Counted from the stretch's first letter, positions 1 through 11,529 are shown. The stretch is DNA of 64,000 nt from Gaeumannomyces sp. JS-464 (GCA_002197995.1 NGZR01000001.1:1984001-2048000), one strand, 5' to 3'. Program-made: numbers and translations. The notes: generated by a model from the sequence alone, not told the origin.

Positions 1-163
1 CGGCGATATGGAAAAGATGCGGGAGAACCCCAAGGTGCGCGAGTGGTGGAAGATGACGGACGGCTGGCAGGAGTCCCTTGTGCCGGGAGCGCAGAGCAGC
101 GAGGCCGGTGAGCCGTCGTGGTGGAAGCCTATCGAGGAGGTCTTCTACTACAGCCCCTCCTGA
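1..163 (+). CDS. L-rhamnose mutarotase-like protein, 3' end only
   Basis: Open frame from the window edge (codons from base 2) to TGA at 161-163, giving the last 53 residues; the start lies outside. The tail holds a WWKMTDGWQ segment, then a WWKPIEEVFYY ending. This resembles the end of the L-rhamnose mutarotase family (small dimeric alpha/beta-barrel proteins that interconvert the anomers of L-rhamnose), where a paired Trp and a terminal EVF motif recur. The assignment rests on this short tail only. The downstream gene is on the opposite strand, so the two 3' ends converge. A tail of an unrelated dimeric alpha-beta barrel protein is the main alternative. Confidence 0.5.
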   Translation, partial: GDMEKMRENPKVREWWKMTDGWQESLVPGAQSSEAGEPSWWKPIEEVFYYSPS

Positions 164-474
164 TGGCAGGATCCGGGCCGTGGCCGTGCTGGTTCTATTC
201 CTCCCTCCTTCTCCCATGTTCTCTCCTCTCCTTTATTCAACGGTGGCAAAGCTCCTGAAATGCTCACCACCTTTACTTTCCTGTTGCAATGTTTCAAGGT
301 TGCACGCTGTCGTTTCGCTGTTTTCGCTCTTGTCGAATCTGGTGCCAAGCCGTGCGGGATGGATTCCCTAATAAAAATGATGGACAACGACGCTGAACCC
401 AGCAGTGTTTTCAACTGCCGGTGATGATTTTGTGTCAAGCGATGCCGTGTTTTGCCTGGGGGAGTTCTAGAGTC
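164..474. other. convergent intergenic region
   Basis: Shared 3' flank of two converging genes. It contains pyrimidine-rich stretches and the AATAAA noted separately. No convincing gene on either strand. Confidence 0.6.
370..375 (+). promoter_or_regulatory. possible poly(A) signal AATAAA
   Basis: A perfect AATAAA about 207 nt after the stop of the leftmost gene, in the right orientation to guide its 3' end formation. Fungal poly(A) signals are loose, so this is only suggestive. Confidence 0.3.
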
Positions 475-1177
475 TCACTTGGAGCCGCCGAACAGCCCAC
501 CAAAGAAGCTCAGCCCGGGCAAGCCACCGCCGCCACCGCGGCCGCCGTGCCTGAGGGCCTCGGCGCGGACCCAGTCTTCGAGAAAGGCCCTGTCGGTCAG
601 CAGCCTGCCATCGACGACCCTGGTCTCGAGCTGGGCCTCGCCGGCGTCGAAGCTGAGGAGGGTGGGGACGCTGGTGATCATATAATCGAGGGCCAGGTTG
701 GCCTTCTGCATGTCCGGGCTATCGAACTCGACGGGCGCGTAGGCGACGCCGCCCTCGGCTTCGCCGACGCCGGATTCCACGATGCTTTGTAGCAGAGGAG
801 CGACGGCCTTGCAGCTGGGGCACCAGCTAGTGGTCCACAAGGTCACGAGTGGGGCCCGGGCTGAGGAGGAGAGGAGGATGTGGGTGTTGAAGGTGTCTGG
901 GTTGCGGATTCTAAGGGGCAGGCGTGATTTTTTTTAATTTTTTTTTTTGGTAAGTCTATGTTGGTGCGTAGTGGCGCGCATGTATGTGTGGGTGCCTAGG
1001 CAGGCAGGCGAAGAGCAAGACGTACGCAGAGAAGATCTGGTTCTTTGCCTTTTGCGGACGCGAGGTCGAGAAGCTTGCGGCGGGAACGAAGGTACTGCTG
1101 CTGTGTATCTTGGGCTTCGGAAGGCTGCAAGCGCCCCGTGCCGCGAGGCCCAATGGGCGAGCTGAGAAAAGAGCCAT
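475..1177 (-). CDS. mitochondrial thioredoxin-fold protein
   Basis: Two exons, 1177-1026 and 910-475, joined across a 115-nt intron (donor GTACGT, acceptor TTAG) give 195 residues. The ATG at 1177 opens a basic, Ser/Ala-rich leader with a FSTSRP motif, typical of a mitochondrial presequence. The redox motif WCPSC has cysteines 81 and 84, followed by the SVPT cis-proline loop near residue 133, so this is a complete thioredoxin fold. The tail after about residue 172 is Gly-rich and ends GLFGGSK. The likely role is a mitochondrial disulfide reductase or thioredoxin-like protein; the partner is unknown. The frame is clean throughout. The CPSC dipeptide differs from the CGPC of classic thioredoxins, so a specialised member is likely. 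Confidence 0.85.
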
Positions 1178-2793
1178 TAGGTTTATAAGGCTTCACGCAC
1201 GATCTAGGTTGCGATTTTATTTTCCGCGGCTTGTGTAGAGCAACCTTTGGTATGGACGTTCACGTGGTTCAAAAAGATTGGAGAGAGAATCAGGCAGTTA
1301 GCACTCTGGCCACCGCTTGTGCACTCAAGCTCTTTCATCCCTGCGAGCTGAAGTGGCTTCCTGGGCCCACCTTGGAGCTTGCTCCTAGGGGCTGAAGGAT
1401 GATATCATCGGGGGGACCCCGGCCTGTCTGGGTTGGGTCTGACAGCACACTGGAGGTTTCCATCCTCCTCGACCGGCGCCAAAACTCAAGAGCAAACGAA
1501 AACGAGCAACGGAGCTGCCATTGAGGCATCAAATTGCGAGGAATCCGATCCTCCCATGGTCCGAGAGATTCAATCAGGGAAGTTGAGGCCAGCCAGTGTA
1601 CTTATGTATCCCATTCCATCGCCCACAAGGGTAGCTACTTCCGTTCTTGGAGAACATCCCCTCGAATTTTATCTCTATGAACGCACAGGAACACCAGACG
1701 CTTTCAGGTCGACGAGAGGTTATGTCACTACCATCAGGCGAACCCAGGAGCATGTCAGTCAACTGGGCACCAGTCCAAACTGTTGCAGTCTTTCTTAATC
1801 GCGCGATAAACCCAATGTCCCAGGCGCTGGTGCGCGAGTGGATTGGACTGGAATCATCCCGCTTGGATTAGCTGTTCGTGTTTCCGCTCCTTCTCTATCT
1901 CGCCTCACATATGCGTACGTGGGCATAGCCATGCTTCTATCTGCCGACTCCCCGGGGCTGATCATGGAGAGTAGCGCTCCTAGACGCCTTCCCTCCATTT
2001 TCAATCCCAAAATGTAGCGGCTCATCTGCCAGTTGCCGCGGTCGAACTTGCAACTGACAGACAATGGGTGAGGCTATTTTTCCGTGGGCATACGGGGAAG
2101 AGCATCCCGCTCTCTTCTGACGATCCTGCCGGGCAACAAGCTTTGCATCCCGTCATAGACGCTACTTCTTGCAGGTCGTTCCTACTCTCCCAAGATTCCA
2201 TTTCATGCCAAGACAATATTTGCTGTCATGAGAATCTCCTCGCCCGGATGCACTCGCGTGTTGGAGGGAGGCCTACCTCGAGAGGAAAGACCGACGGCCT
2301 GGGCAGCCGTGATGGCGCCTTGAGCCTTCCCTTGCAATAGCAGGCCAGTCTTCATGGCCAGACCAACAAACTATTGCGTGCAACCTCTGACCCTGACCAA
2401 AGTCTCCAATCTCCCAACAAACATCGCCATCGACCTCTCGTCCGCAACAACCAGTCACCCATCATGAACAATACATACCCTTGAACTACGCAAACATCTT
2501 GTCTACCTTAGATCGAGACCCTCTTTTGCCTATCATTCCTACCAGTATACCAGCTTATTGCGTAACTCCATCGATCTGCTCACAGACACCGCAGTTTCCT
2601 CGACGCCTTGCTGCCACGCTGCTCTCTTTGACTCCTTTCCACCTCTTTTCGGGCCAACAACCTCAAGCTCCTGTACCACCTGTCATAACCCTTGGAGCAG
2701 CTCCGAATGCCAGGCACCGGAACCCCATCCGGAGACTGTTGGAGGGCCCTTTCCGACTTTGCCTAGAGAGAAACGCCGGAGGTCACAGCGACG
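1178..2793. other. divergent promoter region
   Basis: 1.6 kb between two genes transcribed away from each other. Small overlapping frames occur on both strands but show no domain, no consistent codon bias and no splice pattern. Taken as promoters plus the 5' UTR of the transporter. Confidence 0.55.
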
Positions 2794-5700
2794 ATGCCAG
2801 CGTCCGAAGACACCCCTCCGAGATGGGCTCTCGGGATGCTGAATGACAGAGAAACTGTTGATGTCCCTGGTAAGCACGTCCTCGAGCCCCAGAAGCCATT
2901 GGCCATTGATCCAGACTCACTGACATGCCCGACTCCCCAGGCTCCGTGCGTCTGCTGGCTAGAGAACCACGACGAGCCTCTAGGCCTGTCGAGTATCCCA
3001 CGGAGGAGCTCCGTCTCCACGCTGCCGACGGGAATTCCCTGGGGATTTGCCGACCCTCCACAGGAGCGTGGAAGAGGCACGCCGCCCAAGCGAACGAGCG
3101 ATGGGTTGATGATCCTGGACCCGCAACCAGAGGAATCAGCCAACGACCCCCTGAACTGGTCCCCCTGGCGACGGAACCTTGCGTTGGTCACGGTCGGGTT
3201 CTACTGCCTGGTTGGCGGTGGCTTGACTCCGTTGTTGGCTGCCGGCTTCCCCGCCATCGCGCGAGAGGTGAGCTATACTATACTGTTCTCGGCGCCATCT
3301 TACTCCTTCGGCCTCCCTTTGACTAACGCCGACGTCTTGCTGTAGTACCACGTCGAGATTGCCGATGTCCCTCTCACCACGGGCATGTTCATGTTGGGCC
3401 TGGGAGTTGGCTCAGTTATCGCTTCGCCAACAGCCATTCTCTTCGGCAAGCGGACGGTGTATCTCGGCAGCGCCGTGACCCTCGTCATCTGCTCCATCTG
3501 GTGTGCTCTGTCCCCGAGTTTCACCTCACTCGTTTTCGCCCGCCTCTTCCAGGGCATGGCAGTCAGCCCTGTCGAATGCCTGCCTGGCGCCACCATTGGC
3601 GAGATCTTCTTCTTGCACGAGAAGGCTTTTCGCATCGGAATCTACACCCTGCTGCTTCTGAGCGGCAAAAACGTGATCCCGCTCGTCAGTGCCGCCATCA
3701 TAGAGAGCCTCAACTGGCGATGGGTGTTCTGGTAGGTTGGCTCCTTTACCTTAACGCAGGCTGCTCCCAGGAGTTCTGCTAACAAGGCTGCATTTTTGCA
3801 TGCAGGATCACTACCATAGTGATTGCCCTCTGTGGTATTCTGCTCTTCTTTTTTGTGCCAGAGTCCTTCTGGGACCGAAGCCGGGCGCCAAAGCAAGAAT
3901 TGCCATCGTGGCCCTCGGCGCTGGCTCGCAGACTTTCGAGCGTCGTGAGTGGCAGGTCAAATGCCAGTATCGTATCTGGCAGTTTATCTCCATCGACCCC
4001 TGGATCCACGAGCGGAATCCCCCCAAGATCGCCAAGAGAGCTTGAAGACGTTCCTACGCCCTTGTCTGTCGACAAGAGGGATAAACGCGCTCACTTTGTC
4101 GACCCTCCCTACTACCCCGGTGACCGGGCCGACCCAACGGCCTCGGAAACCGCCGTGGCGACAGCTGAGGACTCCAGAAGGGATTCCCTCGTGTCGGGTA
4201 GCACCATAGTCCCTCCTGCCCCAGATCCATCGTCTTCGGCCCAGGCTGCAGACGACGAGGTATCGCTGATCCCAATCAACCGTCAGGGCAGTCGCTCCAG
4301 CCTCGGACCATCCGGGCGTCATACTCACTCCCACGACCATGGCTACTTCCTGATTCTCGACGGTAAAAAATCCAGAGTGGTGCGTGTTCGCGGCATGGAA
4401 ATAGACCACGGCGGCGGTCCCAACACGGTCGCCGGCTTCCCCGTCATACCACCACCACCCGCGGTATGCCAACATGCTAGCGAGGTGCTCCAGAAGGCCA
4501 CGGGCTACAAGAGAAACTACTCAATATGGCAGATGATGCCGGGGTGGTCGCCGAGAACCCCTCCAGAGACCTCAGACAAGGATGACAGTAGCAATTCGAG
4601 CAGAGGCAAGTCAGGCTACCAAACTGCTGCGGCAGGCCCGTCTCGCTCATCCAGTTATGGAAACAACCGGGGAGAGCAGTCCTCTGGCTGCAAAACCGCT
4701 GCGGCAGACTTGTCTCGCTCGTCCAGCTATGGAAGCAGCCAGAGTGCGCAGTCCTCTGGCCGCCGGAATGCTTCTGAGCAGCCCCGCTCGCCCAACCCGC
4801 TAATTAGTCCGGAGCTCAAGGCCTTTTGCGACCAGATTGATGGCCACCCTGAGAGCCCGTCGCAGGATGACCACCACTCGCAGCAGAGCGATCAGCAACA
4901 GAATGACGAACAAGCCCAACACCCCGACAACGTCGCACAGCCCGAGGACGGGTATGTCCTACCGTGGAAAATGGAGTCGGAAAACTCTGGCGACGAGCGC
5001 CAGGAAATGGACGCAGGCGACGGCTATGTCGCAATATGGGTGAGCCAGAAGGAGGCCCCAGAAGACGCGCAGCAGCATGACACAAGTGGCCCGAGGAGCC
5101 AGTAATGAAAACCAGCCGGCTCACCCTCAGCTCCTGTGTCAGGGCCAGGAGGCGGGGTCAGAGCAGGGTCATGATGTCGACCACGACCAAGAATACGAAC
5201 TCATATGCCAGAGCGATGCCGCCGTGGCTGCGGACATCGAGAAGCAGCAACAGGCGCTCGGCGTGGACCAACCTGCCGGCTCAGTGTGCTCGGTATCGCC
5301 GCCGTCCACACCGACAGTAGCTGTGGATAATGGGGAGCAGAGGCAAGCTCTCAGCATGAGTATCCCCATGGCTTCAGCGGGCTCGGCGGGCTCGGTCAGC
5401 TCATTGACAATGTTTAGGACGGCGCCGGAGGGGCTGCCGCGGCGATCCTCATCCGTCATGGCCGTCTACGACATGCCCATATCGGCGGGGGATCCACGAC
5501 GGGTCTCGTACACGACGGCGATGCGCGGGATGCCGGCGCGCACGTTTACGCAGCAGCTCCGGCCATACCACGGGCGACTGAGCCGGGACAGCTGGCTACA
5601 CGCGGCCCTGAGGCCGTTCGTGCTGTTCTCGTACCCTGCCGTGCTCTGGGCGGCACTGGTCTACAGCTGCTCCATGGGCTGGCTTGTCATTCTGTCGCAG

Positions 5701-6376
5701 TCAGTTGCCGTCGTCTTCATCCAAGGGTCGTATCACTTCACCGAGTTCCAGACGGGCCTCACGTACATCTCGCCGCTCATCGGTGGCATGCTTGGTACCG
5801 CTGTCGCCGGCAAGATCTCGGACGTGATTGTGAAGGCTGTAAGTCTTTGCTCATAATTCCCGAACCTCGCCATATAGAGTTGGTCTGACTGGTGGCAAAT
5901 AACTGCAGATGGCACGACGCAACGGAGGCATCTACGAGCCTGAGTTCCGGCTCATCATGGCGCTGCCAGTCCTGATCACAACGGCGCTCGGCCTCGTGGG
6001 GTTCGGCTGGTCGGCGCAGGCGGGCAAGCACTGGATGGTGCCCACGGCCTTCTTTGGGCTCGTCTCTCTGGGCTGCTCCATGGGCTCGACGATGGCCATC
6101 ATCTTTGTGGTGGACAGCCACCGACAGTACAGCGGCGAGGCGCTCGTGGCGCTCAACTTTTGCAAGAACGTGCTGCACGGCATGGTCTTCTCGCTCTTCT
6201 TCACCCGCTGGCTCGTTGCCGAGGGAAGCCAGGCGGTGTTTGTCTGTCTGGGCATCATCCACGTCATGGCCTTGCTGACCACAGTGCCCATGTACGTGTT
6301 TGGTAAGCGCGCGAGGATGTGGACTGTCAGGAAGAACTACGTGGAGAGGTTCTGGGTCAAGAACTCCCGGCGCTGA
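2794..6376 (+). CDS. major facilitator superfamily transporter with a very long central loop
   Basis: Six exons by my model: 2794-2869, 2963-3267, 3346-3731, 3806-5039, 5116-5838, 5909-6376 (about 1063 aa). The first half has six membrane segments with MFS signatures (ILFGKRTVYLG in the loop after TM2, ARLFQGMAVSP around TM4). The second half has about six more, from LRPFVLFSYPAVLW to MYVFGKR. Between TM6 and TM7 lies a loop of some 600 residues rich in Ser, Gln and Asp, with a repeated SRSSSYG motif. It resembles fungal DHA1-type drug or polyamine transporters, so it is probably a plasma-membrane H+ antiporter; substrate unknown. Two joins are weak. The acceptor at 2962 keeps frame, whereas the better-looking ccccag at 2940 does not. 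The intron 5040-5115 is inferred because the frame changes there, and an indel is equally possible. Confidence 0.8.
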
Positions 6377-6893
6377 AGGCCTACCGGGAAACTGGCAGCT
6401 GGGTGCTTCACCATTTCACGGGCCTTGGTATGGATATCCTTGAATTCCCCCCTTTCCCCTCAGCCTAAACGTGGAGTCAGAACACGACTCGTCTTTATTC
6501 TTCATTGCTTGGCAGTGCTTTTCAACCTAAAGGATGCAAACAGTATGGAACAAAATGAGTAGATAGACAGGCCTTTAGGTCAATGATAGAACAAAACACA
6601 GATTGATATTTCAGCAGTCGTTGCTCTTTCGTCCATCCACCTTCCTGAGGGTCGAGCCCCTTTCGAGAATTGTGCAGGCCCAGGTAAAAAATATGCATAT
6701 TATACACACGACTATGAACGATTTATGCATGTTCCGGTGGGGTGGATAAAGTTGTGCACGAAATTCTCTGTGCCCCGCAATCACGGGCAGGACGAGGAGG
6801 GCACTTACAAGAGATTCTTGCTTGCGGCCAAATCGAAAGGGAGGATATAAAAAAAGATCAAGAAAAGGAAGAAAATCCAAAAAAAACGGAAGC
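6377..6893. other. intergenic region between tandem genes
   Basis: Contains the 3' flank of the transporter and the promoter of ELP6. Purine-rich just before the ELP6 start. No gene seen. Confidence 0.55.
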
Positions 6894-7961
6894 ATGACAA
6901 GTAGACTTCCCCCTCTCCTCGAGCAGTACCTCGCGCTCCCGCCCGAGGCGGCCCTGATCGTGCTGTCGGGCGTCATCGGCACGAGCACCAACTGGCTGGT
7001 GCTGCGGTACATGTCCAGCTTCCTGGGCAGGTCGCCGTCTGCCGGCGCCGGGGCTGGGGAGGCCGGTGGCGATGGCGACGACAGCACCGCCGTCCTCCTC
7101 GTCAGCTTCATGCGGGATTTCTCGTTCTGGAGGGACGGTGCTGGCAGGCTTGTAGGTTTTTTTTTTTTCTTCTTCTTCTTCTTCTTCTTCTAATGCCCGT
7201 TTCTCATCACATCCCACGTCGCTATGATCTAGACGCGGATTATCTAAAGCTTCTACAGCATATACAAAAAAAAAAAAAAAAAAAAACATAGAAATGCTGA
7301 CATCTTCCTTGTAGGGCATAGACCTAGAGGCCCTCCGGAGGAAAGGCCGCTTCAGCTTCGTGGACGGCCTGACAGGCCTCTTCTCGGGCGGCGACCCAGC
7401 ACCCCCGTCCACCCCGGCACCAACGGCCCACAGCCGAGCAAAAGCCTCGCGTGGAGCAACGACCAGGGCGTCCGCGGCATCGCCGCATCCCTCCTCGCGG
7501 CCCTCGAGGCGCTGCGGGGCGGCGGACCGCCGGGCAGGAAGCTGGTCCTCATCGTCGACCAGCCGGACCTGCTGCTCGCGGCGGCGGCGGCGGCGGCGGC
7601 CTCCTCCTCCTCCGCCTCGGCCGGCGTCGCGGACCTGCGCGGCATGCTGCTCGACCTGAGGGAGCGGGCGCACGCCACCGTCGTCACGCTGGCGGCGGAC
7701 GGGCCGCTCGTCGCGGCACAGCGGACGGCGCTGGAGCGCGCGCACGCGTCGCTGGCGCTGTCGCTGGCGCACGAGGCTGACATGCTCCTTGGCCTGCGCC
7801 TGCTCGACACGGGCGCCGCCAACGATGTTAGCGGGGTGCTGCGCATCACGCGCGGAGGCGGCGACGGCGGTCCCGGAGTGGGGCCGGCCGTCGAGGAGCA
7901 CGAGTATCTCTATCACATTGGAGGCGACGGAGGCGTCAGGGTGTTTGAGCGAGGGCAGTGA
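6894..7961 (+). CDS. ELP6: Elongator complex subunit 6, with one apparent frame break
   Basis: Exon 1 (6894-7151) begins MTSRLPPLLEQYLAL and holds a RecA-like beta strand and loop (ALIVLSGVIGTSTNWL). A 163-nt intron is followed by exon 2 (7315-7961), starting GIDLEALRRKGRFSFVDGLTGLF and ending with the diagnostic EYLYHIGGDGGVRVFERGQ. Elp6 forms the Elp4-5-6 hexameric ring of Elongator, needed for wobble-uridine modification of tRNA. The frame changes between about 7390 and 7445, inside a low-complexity Pro/Ala stretch; adding one base gives exactly 301 aa. The second half (KLVLIVDQPDLLLA) is clearly coding, so the break looks like a lost base rather than the gene end. Confidence 0.85.
7152..7314 (+). 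repeat. homopolymer and TTC repeats inside the ELP6 intron
   Basis: The intron carries about 12 T (7157-7168), then about seven CTT/TTC triplets (7169-7191), and further on 21 A (7266-7286). The T-run followed by the A-run could fold into a weak stem. Confidence 0.85.
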
Positions 7962-8436
7962 GTTGGCCTGGGCCATCAGCGCCCCTGCAGAAAAAAAAGC
8001 AAAAGGACCTCCCCGGCCAGGCCTGTCCAAAGCACAGCACATACAGAAACAAGGTCGTCAAGCAAAGATATAATACCCATCGAACACTTCGTTTTGTCGT
8101 TTCACTTTATTTTGATGATGACGAGAAGGAAGCCCGAACGAGATATGCTTAAACGCCGTGACCAGTCTTGACCATCACACACGGTCAAGAGTGGTTCCCC
8201 CCTTTCCCATTTCTGAAGCAACCAGACGACCACGACGACCAAAACCCAGCCCTTTCCGTCTTGGCGCGGAACAGTCCCTTTGCCTGGGACTGCTTGTGTG
8301 TGTGTGTGTGTGTGTGTGTTGTTTGTGTGTGACTCGAGAGGAAGAAAAAAAAAAGTCTCTTTTTTTGGTCTTTGCTCAGTTCACAAAGAATAGGAAACCG
8401 TCAAACGCCCCGCCCCTAATCTCGACAAGCCCTGCT
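7962..8436. other. convergent intergenic region
   Basis: 3' flanks of ELP6 and the eL37 gene. It holds a (TG)n microsatellite and A-runs; no gene seen. Confidence 0.6.
8295..8319. repeat. (TG)n microsatellite
   Basis: About 12 TG units, followed by an interrupted TTGTTTGTGTGTG tail, in the shared 3' flank of two converging genes. Confidence 0.95.
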
Positions 8437-9159
8437 TCACGAGGAAGTGGCGGCGGCGGAGTTGGGACCGCGCGAGTCCTTGGGGGCGCCCGTCTGGAAG
8501 CCGTTCTTGAACTTGCGGGAGATGGTGCTGAGGTACCGCATGCGGCCGGTGCCGGTAGTCTTTCTCCGCTTGGCCTTCTCGCTCCAGTTGTCTGTTCCCG
8601 GCAGCGCGTTCTTGTGGTTAGCACTTGACGCGACCATCCCAACACGTCGAGTCGTGGCCTGTGTATTCCGTCGCCAGGTTCTTTCGTGTCGGATCGTGGG
8701 TGAGGGCGGGAAAACGTACACTTCCGGGTCTTAGCGGCAGGGTAGCCGCACGAGGCGCAGGTGTGCTTCTGGACGTGCAGAGAGCGGCGACCTATGCGTG
8801 GTGGAAAAAAGGTTTCTTGTCAGTCTCCCGTTGCCCCTCAAGGTCCAGCACCCAGCCCCAACACCACGATGGCATGGTCTCCAAGCCCCAATTCCCAACG
8901 CAGAGGGGCGGCAATCCTGCAATTGCCACGAAGTTCCCCGTTCCCACCACATGCCCAGCGTGGGGTTTCGAATGGAGGCCGCGGGTGAAGGAGTCGAGGG
9001 GGACTAACCGCAACGACGGCACAGGGTGTGCGACTTGTTGTGGCGCTTTCCGAAGCTGGAGGTTCCCTTCGCTGTTCGTCGGGGGATTCGTCAGTACAGA
9101 AATCACTCGTCAGGGTCGCTTGTCGATTCGGTGCGGGATCGGGAGGCGGTCATACTCAT
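8437..9159 (-). CDS. RPL37: 60S ribosomal protein eL37
   Basis: Four coding exons: 9159-9156, 9071-9009, 8791-8720 and 8591-8437, giving 97 aa, the usual length. The first coding exon is only ATGA; the second supplies CG to complete Thr2, giving [16 protein letters not shown]. The zinc-binding cysteines are at 19, 22, 34 and 37 (CRRC and CASC). Then come [13 protein letters not shown] and the basic tail [20 protein letters not shown]. All introns are GT-AG (GTATGA, GTTAGT and GTACGT donors). eL37 is a core protein of the large subunit near the exit tunnel. The frame is clean. Intron-dense 5' ends are common in fungal ribosomal protein genes and usually aid expression. Confidence 0.95.
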
Positions 9160-9725
9160 TTTGGCGGTGTTTCTGGGAGGGCAGAGGTTAGTTGGCGCTG
9201 GAGATTTCAAGAAGAGGACGAGAACAGGAGGTTTCGAGAATGAAGACGAGGGTTTGGTGATTCTGAGAATAGGGTTTGTGTGGGCAAAAAAGCAGGCGGG
9301 TGGGGCCCGGTGTGTGGGCATGGCAAGGGCGAGGAGGCGCTTACATAATCCCCAAATTCCAAAAAGAAAGAACCCCCGCAAGGGGTCCCGGTCCCTACAA
9401 AAAAACGTGCACCTCTGCAGTGCACCAGCTGAACCATTTAAAATCCTTCCGCAACAAACACAACCAACCTCAAATTAAAAGCCAGAAAAATAGCGAAATA
9501 GTTGCAAGTTGAATCCTTCAATTTTTCATCCAGGCAACTTTCATTTTTGGTTATGTGGTGCTGTCAGTGCAGGTATTGCGAGTGGTGTAAGTGGTACCCC
9601 TGGTGCAGTGCAGAGGTGCATGTTTTTTTGTCGGGACCGTGGGGTTCACTTTGCCGCACAGTATCAAAGCAATGTCAGAGCACAGTAAAGTACAGTGGAT
9701 TCACTTTGCAGTATGCCCTGATCCT

Positions 9726-9770
9726 CTCCTCCTCCTCCTCCTCCACCACCACCACCACTACCACCACCAT
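9726..9770. repeat. (CCT)n/(CAC)n triplet repeat
   Basis: A run of CTC/CCT triplets passes directly into CAC triplets, with one CTA interruption. Noncoding context. Confidence 0.9.
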
Positions 9771-9914
9771 CGCCTCCTCTTTATTCTGGCCTTTTTAACC
9801 GCCTCTTAGCGGCGGCGCCGACGTCGGTGGAGATCGCCACCGGGCGACCACCGGGTTTTCCTTGTGGAAATGGACGGCCGGCACGGCCGGAACGAGCGGG
9901 AAGAGCACATCGCG

Positions 9915-9923
9915 TATAAAAGG
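9915..9923 (+). promoter_or_regulatory. TATA box candidate
   Basis: TATAAAAGG lies 25 nt before the ATG at 9940. Good match to a eukaryotic TATA box, but the gap to the ATG would leave almost no 5' UTR for that frame. Confidence 0.35.
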
Positions 9924-9939
9924 AAACCTTGCCTAAAGT

Positions 9940-10266
9940 ATGTGCCATTTTCGCCTTTACTTTCTCACAGGAGAATCTGGATATCGTGATATTCTTCTTT
10001 TCCGGCGTAGCCGTCACAATAGCAACAACAACAATAACCACAGCCACAAGCACGCAGGTATTCGCGCCCCTGGAGCTCGACCGGCCCCGTTCCGGCCGTT
10101 CATTTCCACACCGAGAATCCGGCGGCGGCGGTCTTTGCCGCCGTTACTGCTGCAGGAGGAGATCCGCCGCCGCATCGCGGCGCTGCAGGCGCGCCTACCC
10201 CCGGCCGATCGCCTCTGCCGGTGGCCCGGTTCTTTGGAGAGGCCCCGGGGCATGACCCACTCTTAG
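9940..10266 (+). CDS. small hypothetical open frame, doubtful
   Basis: A 108-codon ATG frame. The first third is Asn/His-rich (SNNNNNHSHKH). The last third reads PPLLLQEEIRRRIAALQARL with G/C-ending codons like the real genes nearby, which is why I record it. No family recognised. It may be a small gene, an exon remnant or chance. Transcript or homolog evidence would decide. Confidence 0.2.
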   Translation: MCHFRLYFLTGESGYRDILLFRRSRHNSNNNNNHSHKHAGIRAPGARPAPFRPFISTPRIRRRRSLPPLLLQEEIRRRIAALQARLPPADRLCRWPGSLERPRGMTHS

Positions 10267-11529
10267 GTCACGTTTTTTTTGGGACAGTTTTTTAAGCGAG
10301 ACAGAAATTTCTTCGCCAATAAAATCTTTGCTTGGGCTCCCTCACCTTTTGCAAACCACGCATTTCACTCCTTTCAACGCCCACCCGCCGACGTCCTGGC
10401 TCGCCTCTTGGAGATGATGGTTGGAGGGCACCGCTCGTCTCTCTAATGCATGGAACAATCCCAACACTGTTGAACCTGGGCGGTCTGTTGTGGGTGGCAT
10501 GCGGCACAGTCCTGCGAGCGCAGACCTCCCCATCCCAGTGCGGCCACGACGGGGTCTGCCAGCCCAGACTTGACCCGCGACTAGGCGCGCGCAACCTTTG
10601 GGTCTGCGGCATCCGATTCCTGGTCGATCTAGCCAGCGTGGACAGTCTTCTCCCTCTCATCGGTGAACAGGATTCTGGCGGAATGCTGTATCACCACTTG
10701 TCTCGTGTGCCAACCTCCTTGCCTTCTCCCTTCCCAGCAGCCCCTTCCTACCCACATGATGAGAAAAATTGGTCCGTGTTTCCGAGCAGCTTAAGACCCT
10801 GCAAATGACGACCAAGCAAGCACTCTGTGCACCTCTGATTATCCATTTGCCCCATTCCATTGCTACACCATCGCGCCATCACAGATGTTGCACTATCACT
10901 CTCATCACAGACCATGCGCCAGGAAAGACTGCCTGTTGTACGCCCCATATCGGTCATGCTTCCGCACCTTTCTCCCAACCAGGAAGGCGAGTGTCTTCCT
11001 GTTACACGACGGACGCCTCGCGCGACAAGTCAGAGATCCCTCCATCACGGCACCGGAGGACGGCCGAACAACCAACAGGCGCCCGTGCCTCGAGAGCCAG
11101 CATCCCAGCGTCTTCGCGTGATACCGGGTAGCGAGGGATGGTGATGGTCATGACGATGGTGCGGAGGTCTGAACTTCCGGACCGGCCGGGACGTGCTTGC
11201 TCGTCGACATTGTGGCGCTTGAGCTCATCTATGCCTCACCAAGTCGGTCCGACGGGGGTCGGCGGAATCCCCCATGCAGTCATTTTCAAGCGAGGAAGCA
11301 AACAAGCTAGCACCCGTGGGGGAATAATTATCGCGTTCACATGACGACGGCCCGGGATTCTGCAGCGGCGACCTGTGATTTGTGATGCTATTCCACGCTG
11401 GCCGCGACGCACCGTCACCGGTATGTCGGATCCTTGCAGGCCTGCACGGCGCCAAAAAGGCAACTCTTGACTTGTAGACGCTAGAACCTAAGGGGAAACT
11501 TCTTGTCAATAGTCTTGTGCACCCAACAG

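Noticed and set aside
2870..2940. First MFS intron ending at the strong ccccag acceptor
   Set aside because: It would put the next exon in the wrong frame. The acceptor at 2962 keeps frame, though an indel could make 2940 correct.
5040..5061. A 22-nt intron in the MFS loop
   Set aside because: It would fix the frame, but 22 nt is far below workable fungal intron size; 5040-5115 is preferred.
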